Positions 46,508-59,230 of a stretch of DNA of 64,000 nucleotides are shown one piece after another. Source of the DNA: Diadema setosum (taxonomy: Eukaryota; Echinodermata; Echinoidea; Diadematoida; Diadematidae); assembly GCA_033980235.1 (NCBI GenBank), contig CM067067.1:4654289-4718288 (forward strand), written 5' to 3'. The notes under the pieces were generated by a model. That model searched no databases, was not told the DNA's origin, and was given only the letters and a program-made list of their open reading frames with translations. How positions within the stretch are numbered: the first letter of the stretch is position 1; each line of letters begins with the position of its first letter. The translations under genes were made by a program, and so were the position numbers.

Positions 46508-49500
46508 TAAAGTAGATTGACTAGATATCGTGTTTGAGAATTTCTTCTCTTGGAAAAGTAGATGCACCTTCAGTAGTACTACATGTATGTGTGGTGTCAA
46601 GAATTGGATACTTCAGTAAACCTGCAGGCTGGTTCACATTTTAGAATTTTATCATGCAACACACACACACACAATCAAAAAATTTATGTTGCATGTCAAT
46701 GTATGGCATGTACCAGTATGTCGTGTGTGAGGGGCTTTTGAGCGGGTCTTTAATGGTTGGTGTAGGGTTATAAATGCTCTCTGGTACCATTTTATCTTTG
46801 TGTTTGAAGATATGACCTTTGTGAATGAGCTGTTTTCCGAAGATGAAAATGTATGCGTATTGCCAGATTATTATTCACCACAATTTCACCCCCGGTGTAA
46901 AGACTAGGGGAAAAAAAGTGTAATCAATTGAACAGAATAGTAGAAGTTTGAAAATTGCATCTAAAACAAGAAAGTTATCAAAGTCACAGCAAAACGGTGA
47001 TATTAGGGGCAAGAATGTATCACTTGGAGGAGGGGATGTCATTAACTCATAACATTCCCATAAGGCCTACATGTAAATCCCCAAGGTTAATTATAATGAG
47101 TTATTAAAGGGGACCATCAGGCTGAGGAAGACTTTTGTTTATCTGTGTTTGTCATACAAGTATCCAGCTGTATGTCAGGGAAATATCCTTCAAATGGCTG
47201 TGACTTCTGAACCAAGACAAAACATCAACTGAACTTATAACAGTACAATGTGTATAAATTTTGTGTGTGACTTTCGTTTTGTGCATTATAATGATTTATG
47301 AATATTCACTTTGTTGCTTCTAGATTATTGGGTCCAGGGTATCAAAAATAGTATTTAAGCACTGGCTGCATGCACGTACATTGCACAGTACTGAGTAGGT
47401 AGCTACAACTGTATTGCTGTACATGTACAATTTGTATATCACGCATGCAAAGCAAGGTGGTTGCAAAAAGTTGTAAGAAAGGTTTGTAGATAATGTAGCT
47501 ACATTGTACCCACATGTTGTACATGTGTCTAACCAACGTCCTTGTCTGGTGCTGTTTTGTAAATCAATGTGGTCATTCTATAGAATTGTACTATAAGTTT
47601 ATATCCTGCGGGATATGTACTCATGTTTGTCTGAGGTTGTGGCACTGGGCAAACGAGTACAATGTAAGTTCATATAGCCATGGCAGCAACTGCAATACGG
47701 TATTCAAACCGACCTGTATGCGTTAACAATAGGTAGCGCTACAGGTATTTCACACAATACCTGGGCTACAAATTGTATCTAATAGCAAGCCTTATACTAG
47801 TTATAGCGTGTGTGAATGAAAATCTCACAAAGATGCATAAGTCACAAAATCCTGATGAAGAGCTTGCATCATTTGCTTCATGCCTGTAAAACTTAAACAA
47901 ACCCCCCAAATGGTTATTAGCGTGCAAAAACAGATAGAAATACAAATGAAATTTGTCATCAATATCTAGAAAAGTGATGAAAGTTTTGATCAAAATTCAA
48001 TCTTACCACGTTATTTTTTTTTTCTTCTTTTTTTTTTTGTCAACAACCTCAGGATGTAGCCCAACCTAAATGGCACTATGGCGCCCCATATGAGATTGGA
48101 AAGGAAAATAGTGAATATGAACCATAAAAGAGTGAAGCCAATATCTCCTTGAGAGTCTGTTTGGACCAAATTGCAAATGTGAAAGTACTACTGTAACTAG
48201 TGAGATCAGATATATGTTGCCCTCGATGAAATGTTTTATTGTTGTTTTCCTTTCTTTATATCCTATAATCTGAGAAGAAGAAAAAATTTGTAACCACCAA
48301 TGAAACTAATGTAGCGATACCTTGAGTAGCACCAGACAGACTCTGGCTCGTGATCAAAATTGTACACATTCAAGCTCAAGCAATTTCAATTGGAAATTTT
48401 GCTTTGACTAAACAGCAGTGGTGGTGTTTGCCGACAATGGTGAAGGCAATGATGAGAGAAAAACTCCCTTAATTACAATGAAAAGCAGGGAGGAGTACCT
48501 TGCCATTAATACCTTCAAAACATCACCTCGACCTTCAAAGCGCTGTAACGAGAGGACCAAGCAGATCGATTCTTAAATGCATTTTACAATGTAGGATATA
48601 CATTAACAAGTATTGTGCTTCAAGACATTTGTTGAAAAACATAATCATGTGAAAGAAGCTGTTTGTTTTTAGAAACAATGTATAGGCAAGATCCAAGTTT
48701 TGTGATCTACATTGCATGTCCCTGACTTACATGTATTATATACAGTATATACCAAAAGAAACTTTGCGTTAAATATACGTGTAACGCAAGCACCGATCGG
48801 TACTGCGTTAATCTTTCTGCGTTACAAAATTAACGATCACCGTGCGTGAATGATCGTTACAGATCGTTACTGTGCGTTACAGATCGTTACTGTGCGTTAA
48901 TTTTTAGATCGTGCGTCAGCGGACTTGTCATGTGGACTGGCAAGAAATCTCGGAAATTGCGAGACTCGGAGATGCCTCGGACACGGTTAAGTAACTGTCG
49001 TTCGTAATATTTACTACGGACAATTCCTGCCGGCGCGGAATATCAAATACCGAAAAGATTTTGTAGTTGAGCAGAACTCCCCTGGCAATGTCGTGTTGTC
49101 ATGGTCGTCAAATTTGTACTCATGGGCGCAGTCAATGGAATCGGGCAAGCAAAAATTTCGAAGCCACATTTTTCCCCACAGCCAACATATTCCATCGAAC
49201 ATTGAACCCATGAAATCACGCATACGCAAGCCTAAAACCATGAGGTAGGTCCATGCTAAAACTAACGCCGACTGTCTAACGTTAGCGATGTCACGATTTC
49301 AACAACTGTCAGACACTTACTCAATTCAGGAAGGTGCAAAAGTCCATTTATATTCCAATACACAAAGTCACAACGTGTGTCTCGCCGAATAACTGGTGGT
49401 AGTGTGTGGTGACAAAGCCGAGTATTTCGGCAGTAAAAGTAGCTGCAGCAGAAGAAAACGTCTACCACTTTCTGCTCGCATTATTACACTGCCAGCAGGT

Positions 49501-50939
49501 AAGTCAAGTGGTGACTTGATAGGCACGCTTCACATGAAAGTTTACCCAGAAACATGAAAAATCCCACGATGCCAAGGTGCTAGAGTGGGGAATAGGGAGG
49601 GGTGAAGAGAGAGAGAGAGAGACCAATCAACAGAAGAAACCGCGCGTACTGGCGCATTCTCGGAGGTCATGAACAGTCTGGGGTCTTGTAGATGAACAGA
49701 GAAGGAATGTTTAATTAAAGATAGCTCAAGTCGAAGACCCAGGATTACAAACGTTGATTCTTTTTTCCCCTTTCATGAAACATGCCTTCACATTTAGAAA
49801 TGGTTGCACTCCTTAAAAAAAAGTCTCCTGCGATTTTTGTTAACTTAATATAGCCGTTTAAAACGTCAAACTTACCATGAAAGTGTTACTACTTGTAATA
49901 CAATAGTTAATACTGTACCTATTGCTTTAATCATATCTGTATAACACAAATTTGACTACCAATGACAATAAAAAAATACTTGTATTTGTTTTGTGCAGAG
50001 ATTTTCTTTTTGTCTTTATCCTGACTAGTTCCTATGAAATTTCTAATGTTTTTACGGCAGCATCAACAGCCTAAAATAAATTACTGACAGATTTATATAT
50101 TATAAAATTTTTGGCAACCATCCATTTGAACGTCAGGCATGAAAAGCTCCTGATATTCAGCAAAAACAACTCAACAGATCAGAGACAAAGTTCCTTCAAA
50201 TTTTGAGAAGTAGCACGCAGATTTGCTGGGCGTAGTAGGGTCCATGCTTTGAGATCGTCACAGTCGTGTTGTCACCAGGGAGGTGGAGTGTCTCTCTTCC
50301 ACCTCCCTGTTGTCACGGAGTATCGGGAAGTTCTCACAAACTCCAGGATCACCCCTCCCTGCCAACTCCATGTTGCTCCCAGGGAGGCGGGAAGAGTCTC
50401 TTCCCACCTCGTGAATGCGTGGCGTTTCTTGTCACCGTCAGTACCCGAGGCTGATTTGTATTTGTCTTGGAATATTGATTCTTCTTGTCAAGACATGAGT
50501 GTAGTAATCGTTTTGCATGGCTATGTAAAAAATTGTGGTACAACGTGTACTCAACTCGTCTTTGTGATTTTTTCTTCAGTCCAAAAGGAAGACAAAATAG
50601 TATCCTGACGTTTGCAATTGTTCGAAAGGTCTGCTTTTGATAACTCATACTCAGTAATCACCCTTGTTTTCCCGCTCCCAGGCCCTCCAATTTTATTGAG
50701 CAATCCACACGCGCGCGCAAATTCCTTTGCCATGTGGTTTTGCCAGCCAGCTGTCGGAATGTGCTTTGAAGTTACATTTCAGCCTGGCCTGGCTGGCATG
50801 AATGGGTGTCGAGTTTCAATCAATACCTACTGTTGTTTTATTCTTGTATTTGAACATGTCGTTTCACCTGACAACACACGGAGATCGGGAAGGTGTAGGG
50901 CTATAGGGAAGAGGTTTTTGTTGTGTGTTGCAACCTAAT

Positions 50940-51106
50940 CCGGGCAATTAACCCCAGAGGGCAATTACCCCCCCCCCCCCCCCCCCTCCCCCGAATACTG
51001 GTTAATGGTAAGGTTAGAGTAAAGATTAGGGTTAGGTTTAGGGTGAGGAGTTTGGGTTATGGTTAGGATTAGGGCCAGGGGAAGGGTCCGGGGTAATTGC
51101 CCAGGA
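50940..51106. repeat. Repeat with C19 run, TTAGGG-like tract and GGCAATTA ends
   Basis: It starts CCGGGCAATTAACCCC / GGGCAATTACCCC, has C19 at 50968-50986, then degenerate GGTTAGG/TTAGGGTTAGG words (51000-51080), and ends GGGGTAATTGCCC, the inverted form of its beginning. It appears to be a small inverted-end repeat nested in the 5.27 kb element. Confidence 0.55.
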
Positions 51107-51719
51107 AGAAAAGAGGGACGCGCTTTTGTTCTTGGTCAAATCGATTTTCCTAGGTGATGCTGTGGAGCTAGAAAGGAACAAAAAAAAAAAAAAGCAATTA
51201 TGATGTCTGGCGTACTTCCGGGACGTCTTATTCTTCTTGCACTCTAAAATTTTCCTATTGTTTGGCGTTATCAATGTCGTTAATTGTTGTATAGTTACCC
51301 TCTTTCGCATTATAAACTTAAAGTCCATAGAACATTCATACGCATTAAGATCACACTCGAAAAGCTCTACTGGTGTATAGTTTGAACACAGCAAAATGAA
51401 ATAACGAATATCCCGCAGATTTTCCAAAATTATGCGTCATGTGGGTCAATTCATTTTCTTTTCTTTGTTTTTTGTTTTTTCATTTGTCTTCTTGTCGATG
51501 TGGGGGGGGGGGGGTAGATTCAGGATATTTACTTTTCCTTTTCCCCTTTCGGCCCGATGCGATTACTCCTGGTGCTGACATTCTGCTCGTCCTCCGATTA
51601 CAAGTTATACTGTTGTTGTAAATAAATGCGCATGGAGCCCCAGCTGTATCAAAAAAAAAAAAATAAAGCTATCTAAAGTTGACCTTCAAATACAAGTAAA
51701 ATCTGAATCAATTTAATGG

Positions 51720-51782
51720 TACGGGTTCGCGGTTTCAATCCCCCCGAAGCCCGATTTGCCTTTCAGCAAGACACTTTATCAA
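51720..51782 (+). repeat. tRNA-derived SINE-like fragment
   Basis: GGGTTCGCGGTTTCAATCCC resembles a tRNA B box (GGTTCRANNCC), followed by GCCCGATTTGCCTTTCAGCA and AGACACTTTATC, phrasing typical of tRNA-related SINE bodies in marine invertebrates. No A box or cloverleaf could be assembled. Confidence 0.4.
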
Positions 51783-52084
51783 CAAAAGGCCAGGGCTCCA
51801 CACTAACTTTTATTTCGGTGGCCCGAAAAGAAAAACAAACAAGCAAAACTACCGGTCCTACTAAACAGAGAAAAATAAATATCAAGTATTACTGAAGTGA
51901 TACAGGTATACCCACGTCTAAATAAATGAATAGAAAATTTAGTCATCTTATACCGTTATTCTGAGTTCTAAGATTTCGCAAATAGGCTTATAGATTATAA
52001 TAAAAGTTGATGCCAATTAAAGTGGTCAAAATTGCGTTTGAAATGAGAAAGTGGGAGCATTTGCAGACATTGTAAACATCCGAC

Positions 52085-53640
52085 ATTTGTTTTAGCATCG
52101 TAAAGAGGGAAAAGTTACCGTGATATTATTTCTGATGGAAATTCAAGCAATCATCCAACATTTACAAGTATTTTTAACACCTTCCGGACGTGAAAGCAAA
52201 CATCCGCTCTTTATTTTATCATCTATGAGCCGACTGATACCGTTAATCATTTCCAAACGTACAAACAACAATCTGTTACTTATTTTAGCATCGTACGGAG
52301 CAGAATATTACCGTTATTCATCTCCAAATTCAAAAGCAAACACCCGACATTCATTTTATGATCGAAGGAGCCGAATGTCACTGCTGTCCACTTTCAAAAG
52401 TGAAATGAATCATCTGACATATTTCAGCATCTCACGGAGCCGAATGTTATACTGTTTTTCACATGCAAACGTCAAGGCAGTCATCCGACATTTACTTAAC
52501 ATCAAACGCAACTGAGTGTTATTGTTATTCATTTCGAAATGTTAAATAGCAAATGTCTGATATTTATTTTAGCATCTTAATTATGGAGCACAATGTCGAT
52601 ACTGCTTTTCACTTCCGAACGTTCAAGCAATCATCTGACATTTATTTTGGCATCTTCCGAAGCTGAATGTTATTGAGCACTATTTACTTTCGAACGTAAA
52701 AGCGAACATTCGGCATTTCATCGTCGAATATATACGGAGCTGAATATCATTGTTATTCATTTCCGAACGTCAAATGGATCATTCGACATACATTTTAGTA
52801 TCTTCCGGAGCTGAATGTTATTGCCATTTACTTTCGAACGTAAAAGCGAACATCCAGCAATTATTTCATCATCGTACTGAGTTGAATACTATTGTTATTC
52901 ATTTCCGAACGCCAAAGCAAACATTCAACATTTATTTTAGCATCTTCCGGAGCTGATCATTATTGCTATTTACTTTCGAACATAAAAGCAAACATCCGAC
53001 AGTTATTTAGCATCGTATGGAGCAAAATATTACTGTTATTCACTTCCGAGCGTAAAAACAATTATCTGACAATTATTTCAGCATCTTCTGGAGCCGAATG
53101 TTGTTGCTATTCACTTTCGAAAGTAAAAGCAAATATCCAACATTCATCTCATCGTTGTACGAAGTTGATTATTATTGTTATTCATTTCCGAACGCCAAAG
53201 GGATAATTCGACATTTACTTTAGCATCTTCCGGAGCTGAATATTATTGTTATTTACTTTCGAACGTAAAAGTAAATTTCAGGCATTTATTCTATCATCGT
53301 ACGTAGTTGAATATCATTATCATTTATATTCGACTGTCAAAGCAAACATTCGACATTTATTTCAGCATCTTCCGGAGCCGTATTTTATCCTTATTCATTT
53401 CCGAACGCAAAATCAAGTATCTGACATTAATTTCAGCACCGTACGGAGCTGAATCTTATCATTATTCATTTCCAAAAGTATAAGCAAACATGCGACATTT
53501 ATTTTTGTATAATACGGAGTCGAATATTACCGTTATTCATTTCCAAAATTAAGAGCAAACATCTGACATTTATTCTAGCAGATTACGGAGCCGATAGTTA
53601 CCGCTGTTCATTTTCAAAACTAAAGGCAAACATCCGGCTT
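52085..53640. repeat. 71 bp satellite array with 142 bp dimer organisation
   Basis: About 22 units. Recurrent core: AGCATCTTCCGGAGCTGAAT, TTATTGTTATTCATTTCCGA, ACGTAAAAGCAAACATCCGA, CATTTATTT. In the middle two unit types alternate: type A (CATCTTCCGGAGC) recurs near 52651, 52799, 52940, 53082, 53224 and 53366, about 142 bases apart, and type B (CATCGTACG(G/A)AG(T/C)TGAATATTATTG) lies between them. The ends are more degenerate. GGTGGCCCG occurs on both sides (about 51822 and 53645). Spurious short ORFs in this array have no coding meaning. Confidence 0.85.
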
Positions 53641-54037
53641 TTTTGGTGGCCCGGCGTGCGTTTTTGGTGACGCCGGTCGCAAATTAACAATTCGCGAAAT
53701 CGTGATTCGATTCGCGAAAAGACTCCGATAAATCGCTACACTCAGCAGGGGCTACGTCGTCCTTTCACCAGGTCTCGTTACAAAACCAAAATCTCGCGTG
53801 AATTCTTGCGTTACCTATCGTTAATTTTAACGAAACATCGTTAATTTGCGATAGGGATCGTTACTCATCGTTACTCATCGTTACTCATCGTTACTACAAA
53901 CGTTAATTTTCCCGATCGTTACTTTGCGTTACTAACGATTCAGGTGAAAGCGCCTGCGTTAATGAAACGTTAATGTTGATTAACGCAAAGTTTATTTTGG
54001 TATATACTGTATGTCCGTATGTCCATATTTTTTCCCA

Positions 54038-54595
54038 TCATTCTTTACAAGTCTGTATGTGATTTAGCACATGAAGATCATGACTGCATTGAAATGAAAG
54101 TAAAGTGTAGCTCTATTATGGTAGATAACTGAAATGAAAGTAAAGTGTAGCTCTATTATGGTGGATAACCTACCAGTATTCAAATGGCACCCCATGGGTG
54201 CACATTCAGTACTCATATATCACAGCATACTGCACTGTACATTGAAGTCCAGCTACTTTACACAATTCAATTAGTTACTTACTCATAAGGCATTCAAAAC
54301 AGATAAATGAGATCCATAAGTGACTATGAAATACATTTTGAGGTATGAGAATGGCTTGTTTTCTTTTCTTTACAGCAGAAATCAAATGAAAGGAGGAAGT
54401 ACATATGTACATTTTAGGCTGTTGAACAGATATTGGCTCATTGTAGCATGAAATATCATAGGCATCACAAGTGCTCATTTTCACGTCGTCATAACCCTGT
54501 GACATTTACCAGGTAACTTACATCTCTGATCTCAGGACATTATCAGCATTCGAGAAAATAATTGTTTTATTTTAGAATTTTACTTGATGTTTGAT
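54038..54595. repeat. Local duplication, left copy
   Basis: Colinear with 55128-55729. Shared phrases in order: GTGATTTAGCACA, GAAATGAAAGTA, ACCTACCAG, GGGTGCACAT, AGTGACTA, GAAATACATTTTGAGGTATG, GAAAGGAGGA, GAACAGATATT, GTCATAACCCTGTGACATTT, ACATTATCAGC. It includes a 40 bp tandem doublet (54090-54129, 54130-54169) missing from the right copy. It starts 29 bases after the 5.27 kb element ends. Confidence 0.8.
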
Positions 54596-54818
54596 TTATT
54601 AGTATTTGATATTCAATCCTACATGTACAGTAGCATGTGCAAAAGGGGAGGTGCTTTTACCGTTTTATTTTGTGTCATGTTATTAGCACTTAGCATTGAA
54701 GACCCTGTTCTAAATGCTTCAGAGACCAGTTACTGTAAGTGCCAAGGTTGTATGTCCTTGACTCGTTATATATTCCGATTCGGGTTCGTTGAGGGCAGCA
54801 GACATTTTACGGCACAGT

Positions 54819-55049
54819 GCGCAGCCATAGTGGGTGTATCAGCCGACCCCCCCTGCTCTCCCCCACCCCCGGGCAACATGTTTATCACGCACTTGTAACA
54901 AAGGTTTGCGCACTAAGCAAGCATTCGCGCACTCAGTACGAGACGCCTATTGGCTAAAGCAGTTTTTCATTCTGCGCGCGTGCTAATGTAGGGAGAGGAG
55001 TGGGGGAGTGCGGAGGGGGGGTCGGCTGATACACCCACTATGGCTGCGC
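54819..55049. mobile_element. Snap-back MITE with ~36 bp terminal inverted repeats
   Basis: The left end GCGCAGCCATAGTGGGTGTA continues TCAGCCGACCCCCCC. The right end read in reverse is the same for about 35 bases. It lies between the two copies of the local duplication. No clear target duplication seen. Confidence 0.75.
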
Positions 55050-55127
55050 CCATGCCAAAAATACACATAGCGCGTCACAGAATCGGTCAATATACACATT
55101 TTTCACATTTTTTAATTTTTTTTTATT

Positions 55128-55729
55128 CTCCATTCTTTATGTGATTTAGCACATGTGTGATTTAGCACAAGGAATCCTGACTTTGTATTGAAATGAAAGT
55201 ACAGTGTACAATTTGTTATTCTGGATTACCGGTACCTACCAGCATTCAATTGTAGCTTGTGGGTGCACATACAGTACTCATGTATCACTGCATACATTAT
55301 ATGGGTCATAAAGTAACCTTTTCTTGAGATGCTTTCACAATATTATTAATTGAAGGCCAGTTACTTTTTGAGGCACATTAGTAGGCATTCAAAATAGATA
55401 AAAGAGATCTGTAAGTGACTACGAAATACATTTTGAGGTATGAGATTTGCTTATTTTCTTTGATCGCTAAGCTTCATAGCAGATATCCAGTGAAAGGAGG
55501 AGGTAAAATTAACATTGCAGGCTCTTGAACAGATATTAGCTCATTGTGGCATGAAATTGATAGAAGCTCATATCATAGACATCACAAGTACTATATGTAA
55601 TATTTACATCGTCATAACCCTGTGACATTTACCAGGTAAAGTAGATCCTTTTCATCTGTGACCTTGGGACATTATCAGCTTTCAGGAATATAATTGTTAC
55701 ATTCTAGGACTTAAATTGAAGTTTGAGTA
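55128..55729. repeat. Local duplication, right copy
   Basis: Colinear, diverged counterpart of 54038-54595 in the same orientation, with several small indels. See that entry for shared phrases. Confidence 0.8.
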
Positions 55730-56228
55730 GCATTACAGTCCTGGTATTTGGAATCAATTGTATGGATGTCAGCTAAGCAATTTTATGGCATTAGACAAAC
55801 AGCCATCATGACCATTTCCATGTGTTTTATCATGACATCTTATCTTTATCCTTTTGTTCTTGCCACTATGATGATACGAAATACTGTTTTTGAATATTTG
55901 GTAGTATGTGGGAGTACTGACATCTGCAGAATAGTACACTGATAACCATGGACAGACATCTTTTTTTTTTCTCTCTCTCTCTCATCTCCTCTCTGTACTC
56001 CCAGATTAACCATCACTGTCAATGTCATTCTTAACTGTGCAGTTACACTCCAGCTTTGAAAATACAGTGTATGAAGCAGAGTAAACAGTTTATTAATACA
56101 GTTGTAGTCATGGTTTACATAAAAACATACATGTGCAATGTATGCATGTGGCATGATTAGAATTTACACATGTAAATTAAAACAATAAGTAAACAGATGC
56201 TAGTCCTCACAACACACAGAACACAGTA

Positions 56229-56402
56229 CTGTAAAACACAATATTTTCGCGGCATGAAATTTTCACAAAATTAGAGCCAACGGCCTTTTCCGCGGCATGA
56301 AATTTTCGCGAGTTGCCTCTAACATTCAATGCATATAGTGTAAACAAGAACTTTCGTGTGCATTTTAATTTCGCAAATCTTGGCCCTCGCGAAATTCGAC
56401 AG
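56229..56402. mobile_element. TA-flanked CTG...CAG MITE, copy 4
   Basis: Starts CTGTAAAACACAATATTTTC and ends GCGAAATTCGACAG, with TA at 56227-56228 and 56403-56404. Its interior GCGGCATGAAATTTTCGCGA and CCAACGGCC match the 3008-3232 copy. Confidence 0.7.
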
Positions 56403-59230
56403 TATATAATCTGTGGTTTCTACAATTCAGTCTCCACATGCATACAGTCCATTGAGATTATGAGTGAACGTCTGTAAAATGTCCTCTTGTTTATCTGAAT
56501 TTCTCTGTACTATGCTCAATTTGTTCCTTTCTTTCTCAATTATTCATGAACAGTCTCAACTGTGTTCCCTCGGTTTTGCACATCATTCACTCCCTTCTCT
56601 TCTCTCCATAGTATTGAAGTTCTTCTCTCTTCAAGATTGCTTTATCCAGGTCCCCCACACACTTATCTTTGTAAATGCAAATGCTCTGTCTTTTGTTGTT
56701 GTTGTTGTTGTTGTTGTTGTTCATGTTCATGTTCATTTGTACCCTCCCACACACACACTCTCTCTCTCTCTCATGGAATGTATGAAGAGATGTACATGAA
56801 TTAAACATGGATACTAAACTGTACTACAGTGTACATGTAGTTCCCTGGTCTGTACTTAAACCTAAACACACACACACACACACACCCAATATTGTAACAT
56901 GCCTTCATCATGCTACTTTGGGATATTTACTGTTATTTATGAAATATATTATTTATTGAATCCTTCGAATGTGTATTCTAGAAACAAGTGATACAGATTA
57001 GGACTTTTACAGGCATTATTTGACTACGAGTATGTTGTGCACCATCATCCCGATCTACAGTAGTTATTAATAGATTAAGAAAATAAAATGACATGAGTTC
57101 TGGTTTTGTTCATACACAGTGTACAATGTATCACGCTTCATGATATGCGCATATGGTCTAGCGTTTGCTCAATTGGCGTCAATGATATATCTAAGTCCTG
57201 CTGTGAATTTGTCACAGTCATGTGTACTACATGTACAATATGTGTCCTATGTATTTTAAGACAACAAGACATGTAGAAGACATCACTGTAGGTGTTCAAA
57301 GACTGATGTAACATGCTATTGTACAAGTAGTCAAGCCAACCTTCAGTTATTTTCTCATTTTGTTCATTGCTTGTTTGTTTCTTTTTTTTTTAAGGTGTTG
57401 TGAATTTGAATAATTGGCAGAACATATCATTTTGGCTATATTCTAACTAAAATGAGATGGTTCCTTTGGCTTTTTTGTTCGTTTTAATTTTCAACTTATT
57501 AGAGAGGATTTTGGTTGCAAAGCTGAATTACCATGTGTGCTATAAAGGTACCAAGCATGGTTTGCTGTGACTGTAAATAACCACCACAAACAGCTGAAAG
57601 AGGTGTTTGTTATTCCCATACAGTGCGGTGAAGAAGAGCTGATAATGTATCTTTAATTTTTTCAATTGTATGTGTTTGTTTCAGTCTCTGTTTTAGTTTG
57701 TTTGTTTTTGTTTTGCTACTTGAAGCTGTCTAACTCTTCTTTCAAATACAGCTGAGGAAAAAGGGTTTGATTTAAAAAATAGATAAATAAATTGCAATTA
57801 AATTCAAATTTAAGAATGCTGTTGAGGTACAAAGTGAGGATTCGCAATAATGGGTCTTTTCCTGTGTTGTGAGAACTCCCCAGATATAAAAAGCGCTAAA
57901 GTGCGTGAATATAAAGGAGGGTATTTCCCTCAGGTCACATGCTTAGGCCAATGACGACACATAGATGACATCAGTGCATTGAATTGCTGGCAAATGGGCA
58001 AGACTCCTGTGCTGTAGTTGTACCAAGCTAGGTAGATAAAATTTGGCTTGAGGCATTACTATGTAAATAAGTTGCAGCATGTCCAGAATAAGGGTGTAGT
58101 GGGAAGGAGTGTAGAATGAAGAGGATGGTGGGAAAAGGTTATGAAAGGATTTCCCTTTTTTTCTGGTTGCATATCTGTCTGTCAGGTATGTTGCCTTGAG
58201 TGCCCAAATTACTTCTGTGACTGCATACAGGGAGGTGGCCTCCCTGCTGCATACCATGCTCATATTATATACAATGTATCTGCTCTTATTGTAGTCACTG
58301 CCAGTGCATTCTTCTGAACTGTAGTGTATGTCATATTTCATTCTTTGGACAGAATATTAAAAAACATCAAAGTACAATAGAAACTTTGTGTTTGCAGGAA
58401 TAAAATGGCATTCTTAAACCTCCAACAGTGTTATTTCATTACAGAATAATGTTATATATTTAATGTACTCTTGTGTTATTCGTTTGCACAAGGAACCCAT
58501 AAGCAATAAGGTATAGAAGGGTCAATTTCATCGAAATATTGAACACAGTACATGTACACGTAACTACGCTCTCGTACAGTATGTTTGACTTCTAAATACT
58601 TCATTCAGTTAATAGTGAAAATGCCTTCTGTCATAAGTCATTAATTTACCCAATTTGATGCTTGCTGCTCATGATTTGATCATTTAGGCTTTCCAGTGAG
58701 TCTGTTGCTCTCTAATAATTCTGGGTAGAGCACACCATACGCACATGTGTCTATAGACATGCCATAAATAGTAGACTATCCAAAGATCCCAAATCCATTG
58801 TAATGCTACAACAGTGTACATGTACATGTTGTATGCATTTTCCCATAAAATTCCTCAACATCTGTAAACCTGCAGTTATGGATGCAATCTGTGTTTACAT
58901 TGTACATTGAATGTGTAGTGGCAGCAAACAGGCACTGTAGGAACTACATTTTGTGTATGAATAGTTATTGAGGCGCAGTAAGACTGGATTTTGAATAGAA
59001 CACTGCCTACATGTAGCATTTCATGATGACCTTGTGTTATGTCACATCATATATGGGTTTGCTATTTGCAACTACAATGTAGTCAGCTACAGTTTATGAA
59101 TTTGTTCATATGTACTCATTTGGTAGACTGTAAGATGATTATGGCAATCGCTTCAGCTTGATGCTGTAATGCCATGAAAAGCACCACCCCTTATAATACT
59201 GTAGAGCAGCAGAGGAGCATATGGAATATA

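Larger units (their letters stand above)
48743..54009. mobile_element. 5.27 kb TA-flanked DNA element with 30 bp terminal inverted repeats
   Basis: TA at 48741-48742 and 54010-54011. The left end CAGTATATACCAAAAGAAAC and the right end in reverse CAGTATATACCAAAATAAAC both continue TTTGCGTTAA, 29 of 30 positions equal. Both subterminal regions (48775-48910, 53800-53975) are crowded with GCGTTA/TAACGC and ATCGTTAC words, like transposase-binding arrays. The interior has no long ORF. It carries hairpin-forming segments (50277-50410), a C19 run, a SINE-like fragment (51720-51782) and a satellite array (52085-53640). TA duplication and CAGT ends suggest the Tc1/mariner group, but size and subterminal arrays are atypical, so the superfamily is open. 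Confidence 0.7.

Noticed and set aside
47098..47115. Another TTAA/AGGGG MITE end (TTAAAGGGGACC)
   Set aside because: No matching inverted end with TTAA was found within about 1 kb on either side.
51720..51745. tRNA gene
   Set aside because: Only a B-box-like stretch is present; no A box, acceptor stem or anticodon arm.
52085..53640. CRISPR-like or coding interpretation of the regular repeats and their four open frames
   Set aside because: There is no short repeat with unique spacers, the whole 71 bp unit repeats, and the genome is an animal. The frames simply follow the repeat.
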